Origin: Hyphomicrobiaceae bacterium
GTDB lineage: Bacteria; Pseudomonadota; Alphaproteobacteria; Rhizobiales; Xanthobacteraceae
Reading direction: 5' to 3'
Assembly: GCA_947472885.1 (NCBI GenBank)
Contig: CANJBX010000003.1
Span: 28,700-92,699, forward strand
Length of the DNA: 64,000 nt
Of the stretch, positions 37,532 through 47,619 are shown piece after piece; the stretch's first letter is position 1; each line of letters opens with the position of its first letter. The notes below the pieces were generated by a model. That model did not search any database. It was not told where the DNA came from and worked only from the letters and a program-made list of their open reading frames with translations. Both the position numbers and the translations under genes were made by a program.

Positions 37532-39229
37532 ATGACCCAATCCGAAACGCCCCCCGTAGTTGCGGTCGATACGGCCCAGATCTTCGCATCTGTTGGCGAC
37601 GTGCCTTACGAATGGCAAATAGCGGCGGATAATTTGCGATGGGGCGATAACGTCCGCGCCATTCTTGGGCTGCCGGATACCGCCGACATCGCCACCGGCC
37701 GCGCTTTCGCACAGCTGCTGGACCCGAATACGCCGCTGTCGCGCTTCGATGCGGTGATGCGATCAACCGAAGGCGACCAGGGTTCGGGCGTTTTCTATCA
37801 GGTGAAGTATTGCCTGCGCACCGCACAGACCTCCGGCCCCGGACTTTGGATCGAGGATGTCGGCCGCTGGTTCGCCGGGCCGGATGGCAAGCCTGTCCGC
37901 GCGCATGGGATCGTGCGCGTCATCAACGACCGTCACGCGCAGGAGCAGCAGCTCGCTTATCTCTCGCAGTTCGACGGGCTGACCGGCGAAATGAACCGCT
38001 GGCGGCTCGCCGAGGTTTTGACCTCGACACTTGAAGAGGCCACCAAGTTTCGCAACTCGTGCGGCTTCCTGCTCGCGGCAATCGATAACCTCGCCCGCAT
38101 CAATGAAGCGTATGGTTACGATGTTGCCGATGAGGTGATCGCGGCGGTCGCCAAGCGCCTGCGCGCCAAGATGCGCGGCGCCGATGTTCTGGGACGTTTC
38201 TCCGGCAACAAGTTCGGCATCGTCCTCAACAAATATACCTTCGAAGATCTCAACACCGCCGCTGATCGCTTGCTGGCCGGGGTGCGTGACGACGTGGTGC
38301 AGACCAAGGCTGGCCCGGTTGCGGTCACGGCGACCATCGGCGGCGTGGTTGCGCCGCGCCATGCGCGCAGTGTCGGGGAAATCCTGTCTCGTGCCCAAGA
38401 GGCGCTCAACGCTGCGAAGGCCAAGCGCAAGGGTTCGTTCCTGTCGTATCGTCCAAACATCGAGCGCGAGGAGCGCCGCCGCGAGAACCAGCGCTCTGGC
38501 GACGAGATTGTCAGCGCGCTGAACGAGCGCCGCGTCGTGATGGCATTCGAGCCGGTTGTCGAAACGCTGTCGCGCAAGATCGCTTTCCACGAATGCCTGA
38601 TGCGCATCCGCCGCCCGGACGGTTCGATTGAAACCGCGCAGAACGTCATTCCGGCCGCTGAACATCTTGGCTTCGTGCGTCTGCTCGACCATCGGGTGCT
38701 GGAACTGGTGATTGCGGAACTCGCCGCCAACCCGAACTTCCGGGCCAGCATGAATGCGTCGCCGATTTCGGCAACCGATCCCGACTGGTGGGCTGCGCTG
38801 AATACGCAGTTGCGCATGTATCCTGGCGTCGCCCAGCGACTCATCATCGAGATCACCGAAATGTCGGCTATTCAGGACATCGACGACACCCGCGGCTTTG
38901 TTGCGCGCGTCAAGGATCTCGGCTGTCAGATTGCCATCGACGATTTCGGTGCGGGCTACACGTTGTTCCGCAGCCTGCGCAAGCTCGGCGTCGATATCGT
39001 GAAGATCGACGGCGCATTCGTCGAACACATGATCCGTTCGGAAGACGACAGTGCGTTCGTGCTGACGCTGATCGATCTTGCTCGCCGGCTCAAGCTCAAG
39101 ACCGTGGCCGAGCGTGTGCAGGACGAAGAGGCTGCCAGTGTCCTTGCCAATGCCGGATGCGATTATCTGCAACGCAAGCTGATCGGGCTCGCCAAGCTCG
39201 AGCGCAAGCCGGACATCGCTGCGGCGTAA
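37532..39229 (+). CDS. PAS-like / degenerate GGDEF / EAL domain protein
   Basis: DGLTGEMNRWRL, RFSGNKFGIVL at the GGDEF position; FHECLMRI, MNASP, IIEITEM, IDDFGAGY, VKID in the EAL domain; start chosen at 37532. Confidence 0.88.
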   Translation: MTQSETPPVVAVDTAQIFASVGDVPYEWQIAADNLRWGDNVRAILGLPDTADIATGRAFAQLLDPNTPLSRFDAVMRSTEGDQGSGVFYQVKYCLRTAQTSGPGLWIEDVGRWFAGPDGKPVRAHGIVRVINDRHAQEQQLAYLSQFDGLTGEMNRWRLAEVLTSTLEEATKFRNSCGFLLAAIDNLARINEAYGYDVADEVIAAVAKRLRAKMRGADVLGRFSGNKFGIVLNKYTFEDLNTAADRLLAGVRDDVVQTKAGPVAVTATIGGVVAPRHARSVGEILSRAQEALNAAKAKRKGSFLSYRPNIEREERRRENQRSGDEIVSALNERRVVMAFEPVVETLSRKIAFHECLMRIRRPDGSIETAQNVIPAAEHLGFVRLLDHRVLELVIAELAANPNFRASMNASPISATDPDWWAALNTQLRMYPGVAQRLIIEITEMSAIQDIDDTRGFVARVKDLGCQIAIDDFGAGYTLFRSLRKLGVDIVKIDGAFVEHMIRSEDDSAFVLTLIDLARRLKLKTVAERVQDEEAASVLANAGCDYLQRKLIGLAKLERKPDIAAA

Positions 39230-39296
39230 TCAGCCGTCTGAAAACAAACGGCACAGCCTTGAGGCCGCGCCGAAAGTTTTTCAGGAGTGCTTGAAA

Positions 39297-39887
39297 CTAT
39301 TTCTTGTCGCTGTCGCCCAAGCGGTCGATGCGTCTTTGCATTTCTTCCATCTGGCGCTTGAGATCGTTGATCTCACCGCCGCCTGCTGGCTTCTCCGCCT
39401 CGGTTCCGGTTGCCGCCGGCGCCTGCTGACCCGCCCGCGCGAACGGCGCGAACATGGCAAAGGCTCGCTCGAACATTTCCATGTTGCGGCGGACCTGTTC
39501 TTCCATCGGGCCGAACCCGACGCCGCCGAAGGTCGATGACATGTGTTCGCGGAACTTGCCCTGTTCCTTGGTCAGCGAGTCGATGGAGGCTTCCAGAAAG
39601 CGCGGCACCATCATCTGCATGCTGTCGCCGTAGAAGCGGATGAGCTGGCGCAGGAATGCGATCGGAAGGAGGTTCTGCCCTTCCTTGTTTTCCTGCTCGA
39701 AGATGATCTGGGCCAGTACCGAGCGGGTAATGTCGTCGCCGGATTTTGCGTCGTAAACGATAAAATCCGATCCCGATTTGACCATCGTGGCGAGGTCTTC
39801 GAGGGTGACGTAGGTGCTCGTCCCGGTGTTGTAGAGACGCCGATTGGCGTATTTCTTGATGATGACGGGTTCTTCTGGCTTCGTCAT
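39297..39887 (-). CDS. phaR: Polyhydroxyalkanoate synthesis repressor PhaR
   Basis: VIIKKYANRRLYNTGTSTYVTLEDLATMVKSGSDFIVYDAKSGDDITRSVLAQII; divergent from phaAB. Confidence 0.96.
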   Translation of the reverse strand: MTKPEEPVIIKKYANRRLYNTGTSTYVTLEDLATMVKSGSDFIVYDAKSGDDITRSVLAQIIFEQENKEGQNLLPIAFLRQLIRFYGDSMQMMVPRFLEASIDSLTKEQGKFREHMSSTFGGVGFGPMEEQVRRNMEMFERAFAMFAPFARAGQQAPAATGTEAEKPAGGGEINDLKRQMEEMQRRIDRLGDSDKK

Positions 39888-40176
39888 TTTGACTGTTACT
39901 CGTTTCCCCCGGCGGTACCCGGCATCTTGGGTCCATTGGGCACTTTAGAAAAGCTACGGTGTTTTCCGGCCTTGGGCCACTATTTTGTGCAGGTGCGTTG
40001 TCCCGCTTTGTAGTCATCCCGTTGGCGCCCAGGTCCGGGATCGCCATCTGATCTTCACTTCACCGTCGCATCCGCATGTTTCGACGTTATCGGGCCGCAG
40101 GATTTGGGTTGAATTGACACGGCCCAGCCCGGTAGCAAGGATGCAACCCTAATTGATCTGAACCAGGAGCATTCCC

Positions 40177-41352
40177 ATGGCAGACGACATCGTCATCGTT
40201 GGCGCGGCACGTACCGCGGTCGGCGCGTTTAACGGCGCTTTCGCCAATTTACCCGCCCATGAGCTGGGTGCGGTGGCGATCAAGGCTGCGCTGGAACGTG
40301 CCGGTATCGAGGGCGGGCGTGTCTCCGAAGTCATCATGGGTCAGATCCTGACGGCCGGGCAGGGCCAGAACCCGGCCCGTATCGCCTCCATCAACGCCGG
40401 CATCCCGGTCGAGAGCCCCGCGTGGGGCGTCAACCAGCTCTGCGGTTCGGGCCTACGGGCAGTGGCGCTCGGGTACCAGGCTATCCTCAACGGCGACTCC
40501 GACGTCGTGGTCGCCGGCGGTCAGGAATCCATGAGCATGTCGCCCCACTGCCAGCACCTGCGCGGCGGCGTGAAGATGGGTAACTTCGAGATGGTCGATA
40601 CGATGATCAAGGACGGCCTGTGGGATGCCTTCAACGGCTACCACATGGGCAACACGGCCGAGAACGTCGCGCGCCAGTGGCAGATCACGCGTGAGCAGCA
40701 GGACCAGTTCGCGGTCGCCTCGCAGAACAAGGCCGAGGCCGCGCAGAAAGCCGGCAAGTTCAAGGATGAAATAACCGGCGTCACCGTGAAGTCCCGCAAG
40801 GGCGATGTGGTCGTCGATACCGACGAATATCCCAAGCAGGGCGTCACCATGGAATCCGTCGGCAAGCTGCGTCCGGCCTTTGCCAAGGATGGCTCGGTGA
40901 CGGCTGCCAATGCTTCCGGCATTAACGACGGCGCCGCCGCCATCGTGCTGATGCGCGCGAGCGAAGCCGCCAAGGGCAATCACAAGGTGATGGCGCGGAT
41001 TGCCTCATGGGCGCACGCCGGCGTCGATCCGGCGATCATGGGAACGGGGCCGATCCCGGCCTCGCGCGCAGCCCTCAAGAAGGCCGGCTGGAACATCGCC
41101 GACCTCGACCTGATCGAAGCCAACGAAGCCTTCGCCGCGCAGGCCTGTGCGGTGAACAAGGACCTCGGTTGGGATACCTCGAAGGTCAACGTCAACGGTG
41201 GTGCCATCGCCATCGGCCATCCCGTCGGCGCTTCGGGCGCGCGCGTTCTCAGCACGCTGTTGTTCGAAATGCAGCGCCGCAATGCCAAGAAGGGCCTCTC
41301 GACGCTGTGCATCGGCGGCGGTATGGGAATTGCTATGTGCATCGAGCGTTAA
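40177..41352 (+). CDS. phaA: Acetyl-CoA acetyltransferase (beta-ketothiolase)
   Basis: VVAGGQESMSMSPH, GINDGAAA, NVNGGAIAIGHPVGASGAR, CIGGGMG. Confidence 0.96.
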   Translation: MADDIVIVGAARTAVGAFNGAFANLPAHELGAVAIKAALERAGIEGGRVSEVIMGQILTAGQGQNPARIASINAGIPVESPAWGVNQLCGSGLRAVALGYQAILNGDSDVVVAGGQESMSMSPHCQHLRGGVKMGNFEMVDTMIKDGLWDAFNGYHMGNTAENVARQWQITREQQDQFAVASQNKAEAAQKAGKFKDEITGVTVKSRKGDVVVDTDEYPKQGVTMESVGKLRPAFAKDGSVTAANASGINDGAAAIVLMRASEAAKGNHKVMARIASWAHAGVDPAIMGTGPIPASRAALKKAGWNIADLDLIEANEAFAAQACAVNKDLGWDTSKVNVNGGAIAIGHPVGASGARVLSTLLFEMQRRNAKKGLSTLCIGGGMGIAMCIER

Positions 41353-41435
41353 GCTCGCCGCATCAGGAACGTCACTCAGGCGGCCGGGCGAATGTCCGGC
41401 CGTTACGGCCAAAAAAGGTCTGGGAGAAGTAAGTC

Positions 41436-42161
41436 ATGGCTCGCGTAGCAGTCGTTACGGGCGGAACCCGCGGCATCGGCGCCGCCATCGCCAAGGCGCT
41501 CAAGGCTGCCGGCTATAAAGTCGCGGCCAATTATGCCGGTAACCACGAAGCTGCGCAGAAGTTCAAGGCCGAGACCGGCATCAGCATTTTCAAATGGGAT
41601 GTGTCGTCATTTGAGGCCTGTGCGGAGGGCCTGAAGAAGGTCGAGGCTGAACTCGGCCCCATCGAAGTGCTGGTCAACAACGCCGGTATCACGCGCGACA
41701 CCACGCTGCACCGCATGAAGCCCGATCAGTGGAACGCGGTCATCAACACCAACCTCAATTCGCTGTTCAACATGTGCCGTCATGTCATCGAGGGGATGCG
41801 CGAGCGTAAATTCGGCCGCATCGTCAATATCGCCTCGATCAACGGGCAGAAGGGCCAGATCGGCCAGACCAATTATTCCGCCGCCAAGGCCGGCGAGATC
41901 GGTTTCACCAAGGCGCTGGCGCAGGAAAACGCCAAGCTCAACGTGACCGTCAACGCCATCGCGCCGGGCTACATCAACACCGAGATGGTGCAGGCGGTGC
42001 CGAAGGACGTGCTGGAGAAAAACATCCTGCCGCAAATTCCGATTGGCCGCCTCGGCGAGCCGGAAGAAATCGCGCGCTGCGTGGTGTTTCTGGCGTCCGA
42101 CGACGCGGGCCTGATCACCGGCTCGACCATGACCGTCAACGGCGGGCAGTATTTCGCGTAA
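41436..42161 (+). CDS. phaB: Acetoacetyl-CoA reductase
   Basis: VAVVTGGTRGIGAAIAKAL, NNAGITRD, YSAAKAGEIGFTKALAQE; directly after phaA. Confidence 0.95.
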   Translation: MARVAVVTGGTRGIGAAIAKALKAAGYKVAANYAGNHEAAQKFKAETGISIFKWDVSSFEACAEGLKKVEAELGPIEVLVNNAGITRDTTLHRMKPDQWNAVINTNLNSLFNMCRHVIEGMRERKFGRIVNIASINGQKGQIGQTNYSAAKAGEIGFTKALAQENAKLNVTVNAIAPGYINTEMVQAVPKDVLEKNILPQIPIGRLGEPEEIARCVVFLASDDAGLITGSTMTVNGGQYFA

Positions 42162-42165
42162 AGCC

Positions 42166-42612
42166 TCAAGCTGAAGGTGGCGACCAGCCCGGCGGGGCAA
42201 GCACGAAACCTGCGAACTCGAAGGCCGGCGCCACCGTGCAGCCGACCAGCGTCCAGTCGCCGAGGCTTTGCGCGGATTGCCACGCATTGAACGGCACGAT
42301 GCCTTGAGGGCGTTGCCTTGCTGCGAGATCTGCGCCCAAGGTGAGCCACGTTGCAGGTTTTCCGTCTTCCGTCACGCCAAGCTTGAGCGGTGCGCCGGCA
42401 TGCCAGTGCCACATCTCCACTGCATCGACGCGATGCCAGTGCGAGTGCTCGCCGCGCGCCAGCAGATAGTAGATGGCTGTTGAAAAACCACGTTTTCCGT
42501 CAATGGTTTGCGGATCGCGAAAGGCCTCGCGGAAATGGCCACCTTCGGGGTGCGGTTGCAGGCCCAGGAGCGCGATGACTTCGGCGGCGGTCATGCCGTG
42601 CGGAATATCCAT
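42166..42612 (-). CDS. Cupin domain-containing protein (DUF985/cupin_5-like)
   Basis: LQPHPEGGHFREAFRDP...STAIYYLLARGEHSHWHRVDAVEMWHWHAG. Confidence 0.9.
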   Translation of the reverse strand: MDIPHGMTAAEVIALLGLQPHPEGGHFREAFRDPQTIDGKRGFSTAIYYLLARGEHSHWHRVDAVEMWHWHAGAPLKLGVTEDGKPATWLTLGADLAARQRPQGIVPFNAWQSAQSLGDWTLVGCTVAPAFEFAGFVLAPPGWSPPSA

Positions 42613-42620
42613 TGCCAGCG

Positions 42621-43388
42621 TCAGAACTTGTTTTTGCGCGCTCTGATTTCCGTGAATACTTCCGCTGCAGGCTTGCCCACAAGGCCGACAGCCGCCGCGA
42701 TGGCGGGCATGTCTGCCCGCAGGAACACGTTATTCCGCTTCTCATCGCCTAGCAGCGACGGAATAGTGGGCTGGCCGGCGGCTAGCTGCGCCAAAACTTC
42801 CTTCTCGCGGTCGGCCAGTGCGGAATTGTCCGGCTCAATCGTCTTGGCGAATTTGATGTTCGCCGCGGTGTATTCATGGCCGCAATAAAGTTTCGTGTCG
42901 TCGGGCAGGGCGCGCAGCTTGAGGAGCGATTCCCACATCACCTCCGGCTTGCCTTCGATGACGCGGCCGCAGCCGACGGAGAACAGCGTGTCGCCGGCGA
43001 ACAGCAGCTTGTCGGCGGCGAAGAAATAATTGATCTGGCCGAGCGTGTGCCCGGGCGTCTCGATGCAGCGTGCCGACAGGTTGCCGACCTTCACCGTATC
43101 GTTGTCGCCGATCTGCACATCGACCGCCGGAATTTTCGCGGTCTCGGAACGCGGCGCCGTCACCTTGCATTTATGACGCTCTTTCAGTTCCGCGATGCCG
43201 CCGGTGTGATCGCCGTGATGGTGGGTGACGAGAATATCCGTTAGCTTCCAGCCGGTTTCCTTCAGCGCTGCTTCAACGGGTCCCGCTTCGGGCGCATCGA
43301 TGGCCGCGGTCGCGCCCGTTGCAGGATCGTGAACCAGCACGCCGAAATTATCCTGGCGGCAGCGGAACAGGTGCGTTTGTGCGGTCAT
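42621..43388 (-). CDS. gloB: Hydroxyacylglutathione hydrolase (glyoxalase II)
   Basis: THHHGDHTGG, ETPGHTLGQINYFF, FAGDTLFSVGCGRVIEG, CGHEYT; start at MTAQTHLFRCRQDNFG. Confidence 0.95.
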   Translation of the reverse strand: MTAQTHLFRCRQDNFGVLVHDPATGATAAIDAPEAGPVEAALKETGWKLTDILVTHHHGDHTGGIAELKERHKCKVTAPRSETAKIPAVDVQIGDNDTVKVGNLSARCIETPGHTLGQINYFFAADKLLFAGDTLFSVGCGRVIEGKPEVMWESLLKLRALPDDTKLYCGHEYTAANIKFAKTIEPDNSALADREKEVLAQLAAGQPTIPSLLGDEKRNNVFLRADMPAIAAAVGLVGKPAAEVFTEIRARKNKF

Positions 43389-43527
43389 GGCGGGATTTCC
43401 GGATTTGTGAACGATGCTGGCCGGATATTCCGATGTTAACGGTGGCAACGCAACATAGCGCCGCACGTCGGGCTTAGACCTTTTGCGTTACATCCAATCT
43501 CCAGCAACTTTGTGCTAGTTTGCCGCC

Positions 43528-44271
43528 ATGTCGCTCGATGTCGTCGATCTGCGCAATTTCTATGCCCAGCGCCTCGGAACCGCTGCGCGCCGCTTTGTGG
43601 GCCGCGGGATTCGCAAGTTGTGGAACAACACGGCGGGCGAACGCGTGCTCGGCGTCGGTTACACGACGCCTTATCTCGGGCTGTTCCGCGAGGAAGCCGA
43701 ACGCTGCCTCGCCTTCATGCCGGCGCGGCAGGGCGCGGTGAAATGGCCGACAGCACGGCCCGCACTGGCAAGCCTTGTCGATCCTTATGAAATGCCGCTG
43801 ACCGACGGTTCGATGGATCGCGTGCTGCTCGTGCATGCGCTGGAGATGTCGGAGGATGCCGGCGCGCTGCTGCGCGAAGTCTGGCGCGTGCTGAATGCGG
43901 GCGGCAGGCTGCTCATTGTGGTGCCGAACCCTCGCGGACTGTGGGCGCGCATGGACACGACGCCGTTCGGTCACGGGCGGCCCTATTCACGGCCGCAGAT
44001 CATCCAATTCTTGCGCGATGCGTGGTTCACGCCGGTGTCGTGGGGCGATGCGCTGTACGTGCCGCCGATTTCGCGCGGCTGGTTCTTGCGATCATCGGCG
44101 GCGTGGGAACGCACGGGCGCGGCGCTGTCGGCGCCGATGGCCGGCGTGCATATCGTCGAAGCCACCAAGCAGGTCTATCGCGCGATTCCTGCGCGCCGCG
44201 AACGGCCGCAGTTTGCGCCGGCGCTCAATCCCGCGCCGTCGCCGCGCGTCAGCGAATTGCCGCGCGGCTAG
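43528..44271 (+). CDS. Class I SAM-dependent methyltransferase
   Basis: VLLVHALEMSEDAGALLREVWRVLNAGGRLLIVVPNPRGLWAR. Confidence 0.85.
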   Translation: MSLDVVDLRNFYAQRLGTAARRFVGRGIRKLWNNTAGERVLGVGYTTPYLGLFREEAERCLAFMPARQGAVKWPTARPALASLVDPYEMPLTDGSMDRVLLVHALEMSEDAGALLREVWRVLNAGGRLLIVVPNPRGLWARMDTTPFGHGRPYSRPQIIQFLRDAWFTPVSWGDALYVPPISRGWFLRSSAAWERTGAALSAPMAGVHIVEATKQVYRAIPARRERPQFAPALNPAPSPRVSELPRG

Positions 44272-44289
44272 ATCGGTTCACATTCAGGG

Positions 44290-45090
44290 TTAGCCCTGCG
44301 GCGCGTCTTCGCCGCCGCCATCCTGCGGTGCACCCGGCGCGTCGCTGCGCGGGCCGCCCGGACGGCGATGACGCCGGCGGCGGAAGCCATAGCGTTCGTT
44401 GCCGTTGCGCTCGCCGCCTTCGCCACTGCCTTGCGGCTGATCATTCGGCTGGGGCTGTGCGCCGCCGCCGGTGATGAATGAGGGCAGGCGGTCAACGCTG
44501 ACTTCCTCGGTGTGGGTGCCGTTCTGGCCGTTGTTGTTGCTGTTATTATTGTTGCTGTTGTTGTTGTTCTGCTGGCGCGTCTGCTGGTTCTGGTAACGCT
44601 CGTTGTTCTGGCCGGCGAACTGCGCGTCGCGCGGAATATAGGGCTGCGGATCGCGGGTACCGAACTGCGGCTGGTCGCTTTGGCCCTGATCGTCACCATC
44701 TTCATCGTCGTAGGAGCCGTCGCGGCTGTCGTTGCCGGAGCCATCACGCGAATCGTTGCCGGTGACGACTTCATTGCCGGCGTTCTGCTGGTTGTTGTAC
44801 TGCGGGCTTTGACGGAACTGTTCCTGCGCCGCCGCGATCAGGCGGAAGTAGTGTTCCGCGTGCTGGTAGTAGTTTTCAGCAGCAACCGGATCGCCGGAGG
44901 ATTGCGCGTCGCGCGCAAGCTGGATGTATTTTTCCGCAACATGCGAAGCCGTTCCGCGAATCTTGACGTCGGGCCCATTCGATTCGAACACCTTCGTTAG
45001 CGGATTGTGGCCGCGGTTATTGCCGCCGCCGCCGCTGTTATTATTATTGCGATTGCGGCCACGCATGCGCTTATTTTGACCGTTCCTCAT
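44290..45090 (-). CDS. DUF4167 domain-containing protein with Asn/Gln-rich tract
   Basis: FESNGPDVKIRGTASHVAEKYIQLARDAQSSGDPVAAENYYQHAEHYFRLI; low-complexity NNNNSNNNNSNNN. Confidence 0.93.
   Translation of the reverse strand: MRNGQNKRMRGRNRNNNNSGGGGNNRGHNPLTKVFESNGPDVKIRGTASHVAEKYIQLARDAQSSGDPVAAENYYQHAEHYFRLIAAAQEQFRQSPQYNNQQNAGNEVVTGNDSRDGSGNDSRDGSYDDEDGDDQGQSDQPQFGTRDPQPYIPRDAQFAGQNNERYQNQQTRQQNNNNSNNNNSNNNGQNGTHTEEVSVDRLPSFITGGGAQPQPNDQPQGSGEGGERNGNERYGFRRRRHRRPGGPRSDAPGAPQDGGGEDAPQG
44530..44572. repeat. Trinucleotide low-complexity tract encoding Asn-rich segment
   Basis: gttgttgttgctgttattattgttgctgttgttgttgttc on + strand. Confidence 0.75.
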
Positions 45091-45644
45091 GATTGGCTTA
45101 TTCGCTCCAATTGTCGGCAGCCAAAGGCCGCCGGTTGCTGAAAATCTGTTTGATTTCTTGTTCCGGGTTGCTTGCTTGGCGTTGTAGCGCCTCCCATGGG
45201 CGCATCGCGCGTCATCGACAGATCTTTTGTCATCGACAAGGCACCGGCGTCGCTCATCGCGCCGTCTGAATTGTTGTAGCGATCGTCGCTTTAGCGAAAA
45301 TCATGCTGCGTAAATCAACGTGTGGCTGCGCCATACACCCCCGCTCCACGGACCAGCCGCGGCACCGCTCATCCTTCGTCACGCCTGGGGACGTCCAAGT
45401 GGACAGTCTCAGCACGTCAAACGATGAAGCATTACGACCTGAGTAAACAAAAACCCTTTGCCGTGCAGTGGCCTTAAGCACTGGTCCCCAACATTTGGCC
45501 TTCGGGTTGTTGCTTCTTTTGCGCCGTCCGCCTCTCCGAGCTCACTCGGGGCCTATCTGCGGCGCAAACCCAATTCTACTCGGGTCGATTCCTGTCAATG
45601 AACCTAGTCGTTTTGGCCCCCCATTCCAAGGGTTTTTTTCGTTA

Positions 45645-46538
45645 TTAACCTGACACATAAACGTGGTTAGCGGCCACAGCGCGCGGTATTCCGGCCAAAT
45701 CGGCGCGCGCCGGCAGCAGGACAGCCATGCCCGCCTCGACCAGCAGGGCGTTTACCGCATCGGCCTGACCGACCCCGACCTCCAGGACCAGAGTGCCGCC
45801 GGGGGCCACCAGCCGGCGGCTGTCGGCGGCTATGGCCCGGTAGGCGGCAAGTCCGTCGGCCCCGCCATCGAGCGCCAGTACGGGATCGTAATTCCGTACA
45901 TCCGGCTCAAGCCCGGCGATGTCGGCAGTTGGAATATAGGGCGGGTTGGATACCACGAGGTCGTAGCCGCCGGGCAGCGCCGCGCCGTAGTCGGAGACGG
46001 CAAACGCTGCGCGCTTGTTCAGGCCGTGGGTCCAGACATTGGCGCTTGCGACATCGAGCGCAGCCCTGGAAATGTCGGTGCCGATCCCGGTCGCGTTCGG
46101 AAACTCCTGCAGCAGGGCGATCAGCAATGCGCCCGATCCGGTGCCGAGATCGGCAATGCGCAGTGGCTGCATTTTCTGTGCGCCGAGCAATTCGAGCGCA
46201 GCTTCGACGATGGTTTCGGTCTCGGGGCGTGGCACCAGCACATCGGCGCTGACGGTGAATTCCAGACCCCAGAATTCCTTGCGGCCGAGAATATGCGCCA
46301 CCGGCTCATGCCGGAGGCGGCGTGCGCCGAAAGATTCGATCAACGCAATTTCCGGCGCGGTCAGGATGCGGTCGGACGACGAGACCAGTGCGGCGTGCTC
46401 AAGGCCAAGCGCATGGCCGATCAGCAGGCGGGCGTCGAGGTCGGGTGAATCGAGGTTGGCTTCACGAAGGGAGTCGGTAAGCGTGCGGCGGGCGGCAGCG
46501 ATGGTCGCGCCATGCTGCAACGCCGGCCGGGGCGTCAC
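45645..46538 (-). CDS. prmC: Peptide chain release factor N5-glutamine methyltransferase
   Basis: [40 protein letters not shown]; overlaps prfA. Confidence 0.95.
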   Translation of the reverse strand: MTPRPALQHGATIAAARRTLTDSLREANLDSPDLDARLLIGHALGLEHAALVSSSDRILTAPEIALIESFGARRLRHEPVAHILGRKEFWGLEFTVSADVLVPRPETETIVEAALELLGAQKMQPLRIADLGTGSGALLIALLQEFPNATGIGTDISRAALDVASANVWTHGLNKRAAFAVSDYGAALPGGYDLVVSNPPYIPTADIAGLEPDVRNYDPVLALDGGADGLAAYRAIAADSRRLVAPGGTLVLEVGVGQADAVNALLVEAGMAVLLPARADLAGIPRAVAANHVYVSG

Positions 46539-47614
46539 TGCCGGCCGTCTTCGGCCGCCAGCAGCGAGGCCTGGTGTTCGGTGATCAGTGCGGTGATGAC
46601 TTCGCCGAGCGATTCACCTTCGATGATTTTCGGAAGATTGTAGAGCGTCAGATTGATGCGGTGATCGCTGACGCGTCCCTGCGGATAGTTGTAGGTGCGG
46701 ATGCGCTCGGAGCGGTCGCCGGTGCCGACCTGACCCTTGCGCTCGGCGGAGCGGGCGGCGTCGAGCTTCTGCTGTTCGTAGTCGTAGATGCGTGAACGCA
46801 GCACGGCCATCGCCTTGGCACGGTTCCGGTGCTGCGAGCGGTCTTCCTGCATGAACACGACAAGGCCGGTCGGCAGATGGGTCATGCGGATCGCGGACTC
46901 GGTCTTGTTGACGTGCTGGCCGCCAGCGCCGCCGGCGCGCATGGTCTCGATCTTGAGATCCTTGGGATTGATCTCGGCGTCGAACTCTTCCGCTTCCGGC
47001 AGCACGGCGACGGTTGCGGTCGACGTGTGGACGCGGCCCTGTGCTTCGGTGTCCGGCACGCGCTGGACGCGATGCACGCCGGATTCGAATTTCAGCCGCG
47101 CGAATGCGCCATGGCCGGTGATCTCGGCGATGATTTCCTTGTAGCCGCCCATGGTGCCTTCGGTGGCCGACATGATCTCCGTCTTCCAGCCCTGCAGCGC
47201 CGTGTAGCGTTCGTACATGCGGAACAGGTTGCCTGCGAAGATCGAAGCTTCGTCGCCGCCTGCGCCGGCACGGATTTCCAGAATGACGTTGCGGTCATCC
47301 ATCGCATCCTTCGGGATCAGCGCGAGACGGATTTCCTGTTCGAGCGCCGTGCGCTGTTCGACCAGCGCCGGCTTTTCCGATTGTGCGATATCGCGCATTT
47401 CGGAATCCATCGACTGGTCGCCGATCATGGCATCGAGGTCGGCGATCTCGGAGGTGATGGCGCGATAGGCCTTGATCTTCTCGACCACCGGCGAAAGCTC
47501 TGAAAGTTCGCGCGACAGTTTGATAAAGGTCTCGGTCGGGACCTGGCTTGAAAGCTCCGCCTCTAAGGCGGCGTGGCGCGACAGCAATGCGTCGAGTTTA
47601 ATTTCCGGCAGCAT
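46535..47614 (-). CDS. prfA: Peptide chain release factor 1
   Basis: [48 protein letters not shown]. Confidence 0.97.
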   Translation of the reverse strand: MLPEIKLDALLSRHAALEAELSSQVPTETFIKLSRELSELSPVVEKIKAYRAITSEIADLDAMIGDQSMDSEMRDIAQSEKPALVEQRTALEQEIRLALIPKDAMDDRNVILEIRAGAGGDEASIFAGNLFRMYERYTALQGWKTEIMSATEGTMGGYKEIIAEITGHGAFARLKFESGVHRVQRVPDTEAQGRVHTSTATVAVLPEAEEFDAEINPKDLKIETMRAGGAGGQHVNKTESAIRMTHLPTGLVVFMQEDRSQHRNRAKAMAVLRSRIYDYEQQKLDAARSAERKGQVGTGDRSERIRTYNYPQGRVSDHRINLTLYNLPKIIEGESLGEVITALITEHQASLLAAEDGRQ

Positions 47615-47619
47615 GTTTG

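Noticed and set aside
37171-37632. 153-aa plus-strand ORF overlapping the start of the GGDEF/EAL gene
   Set aside because: Out of frame with the supported protein and without recognisable features.
37763-39172. 469-aa minus-strand ORF opposite the GGDEF/EAL gene
   Set aside because: Antisense shadow; the plus strand has diagnostic EAL motifs.
44530-45060. Possible short tandem repeat array or CRISPR-like structure
   Set aside because: It is a trinucleotide low-complexity coding tract in the DUF4167 gene, with no spacer organisation.
45550-45640. GGGTCGATTCC resembling a tRNA/tmRNA T-loop on + strand
   Set aside because: Flanking bases do not form a 5-bp T-stem and no acceptor stem or CCA context is present.
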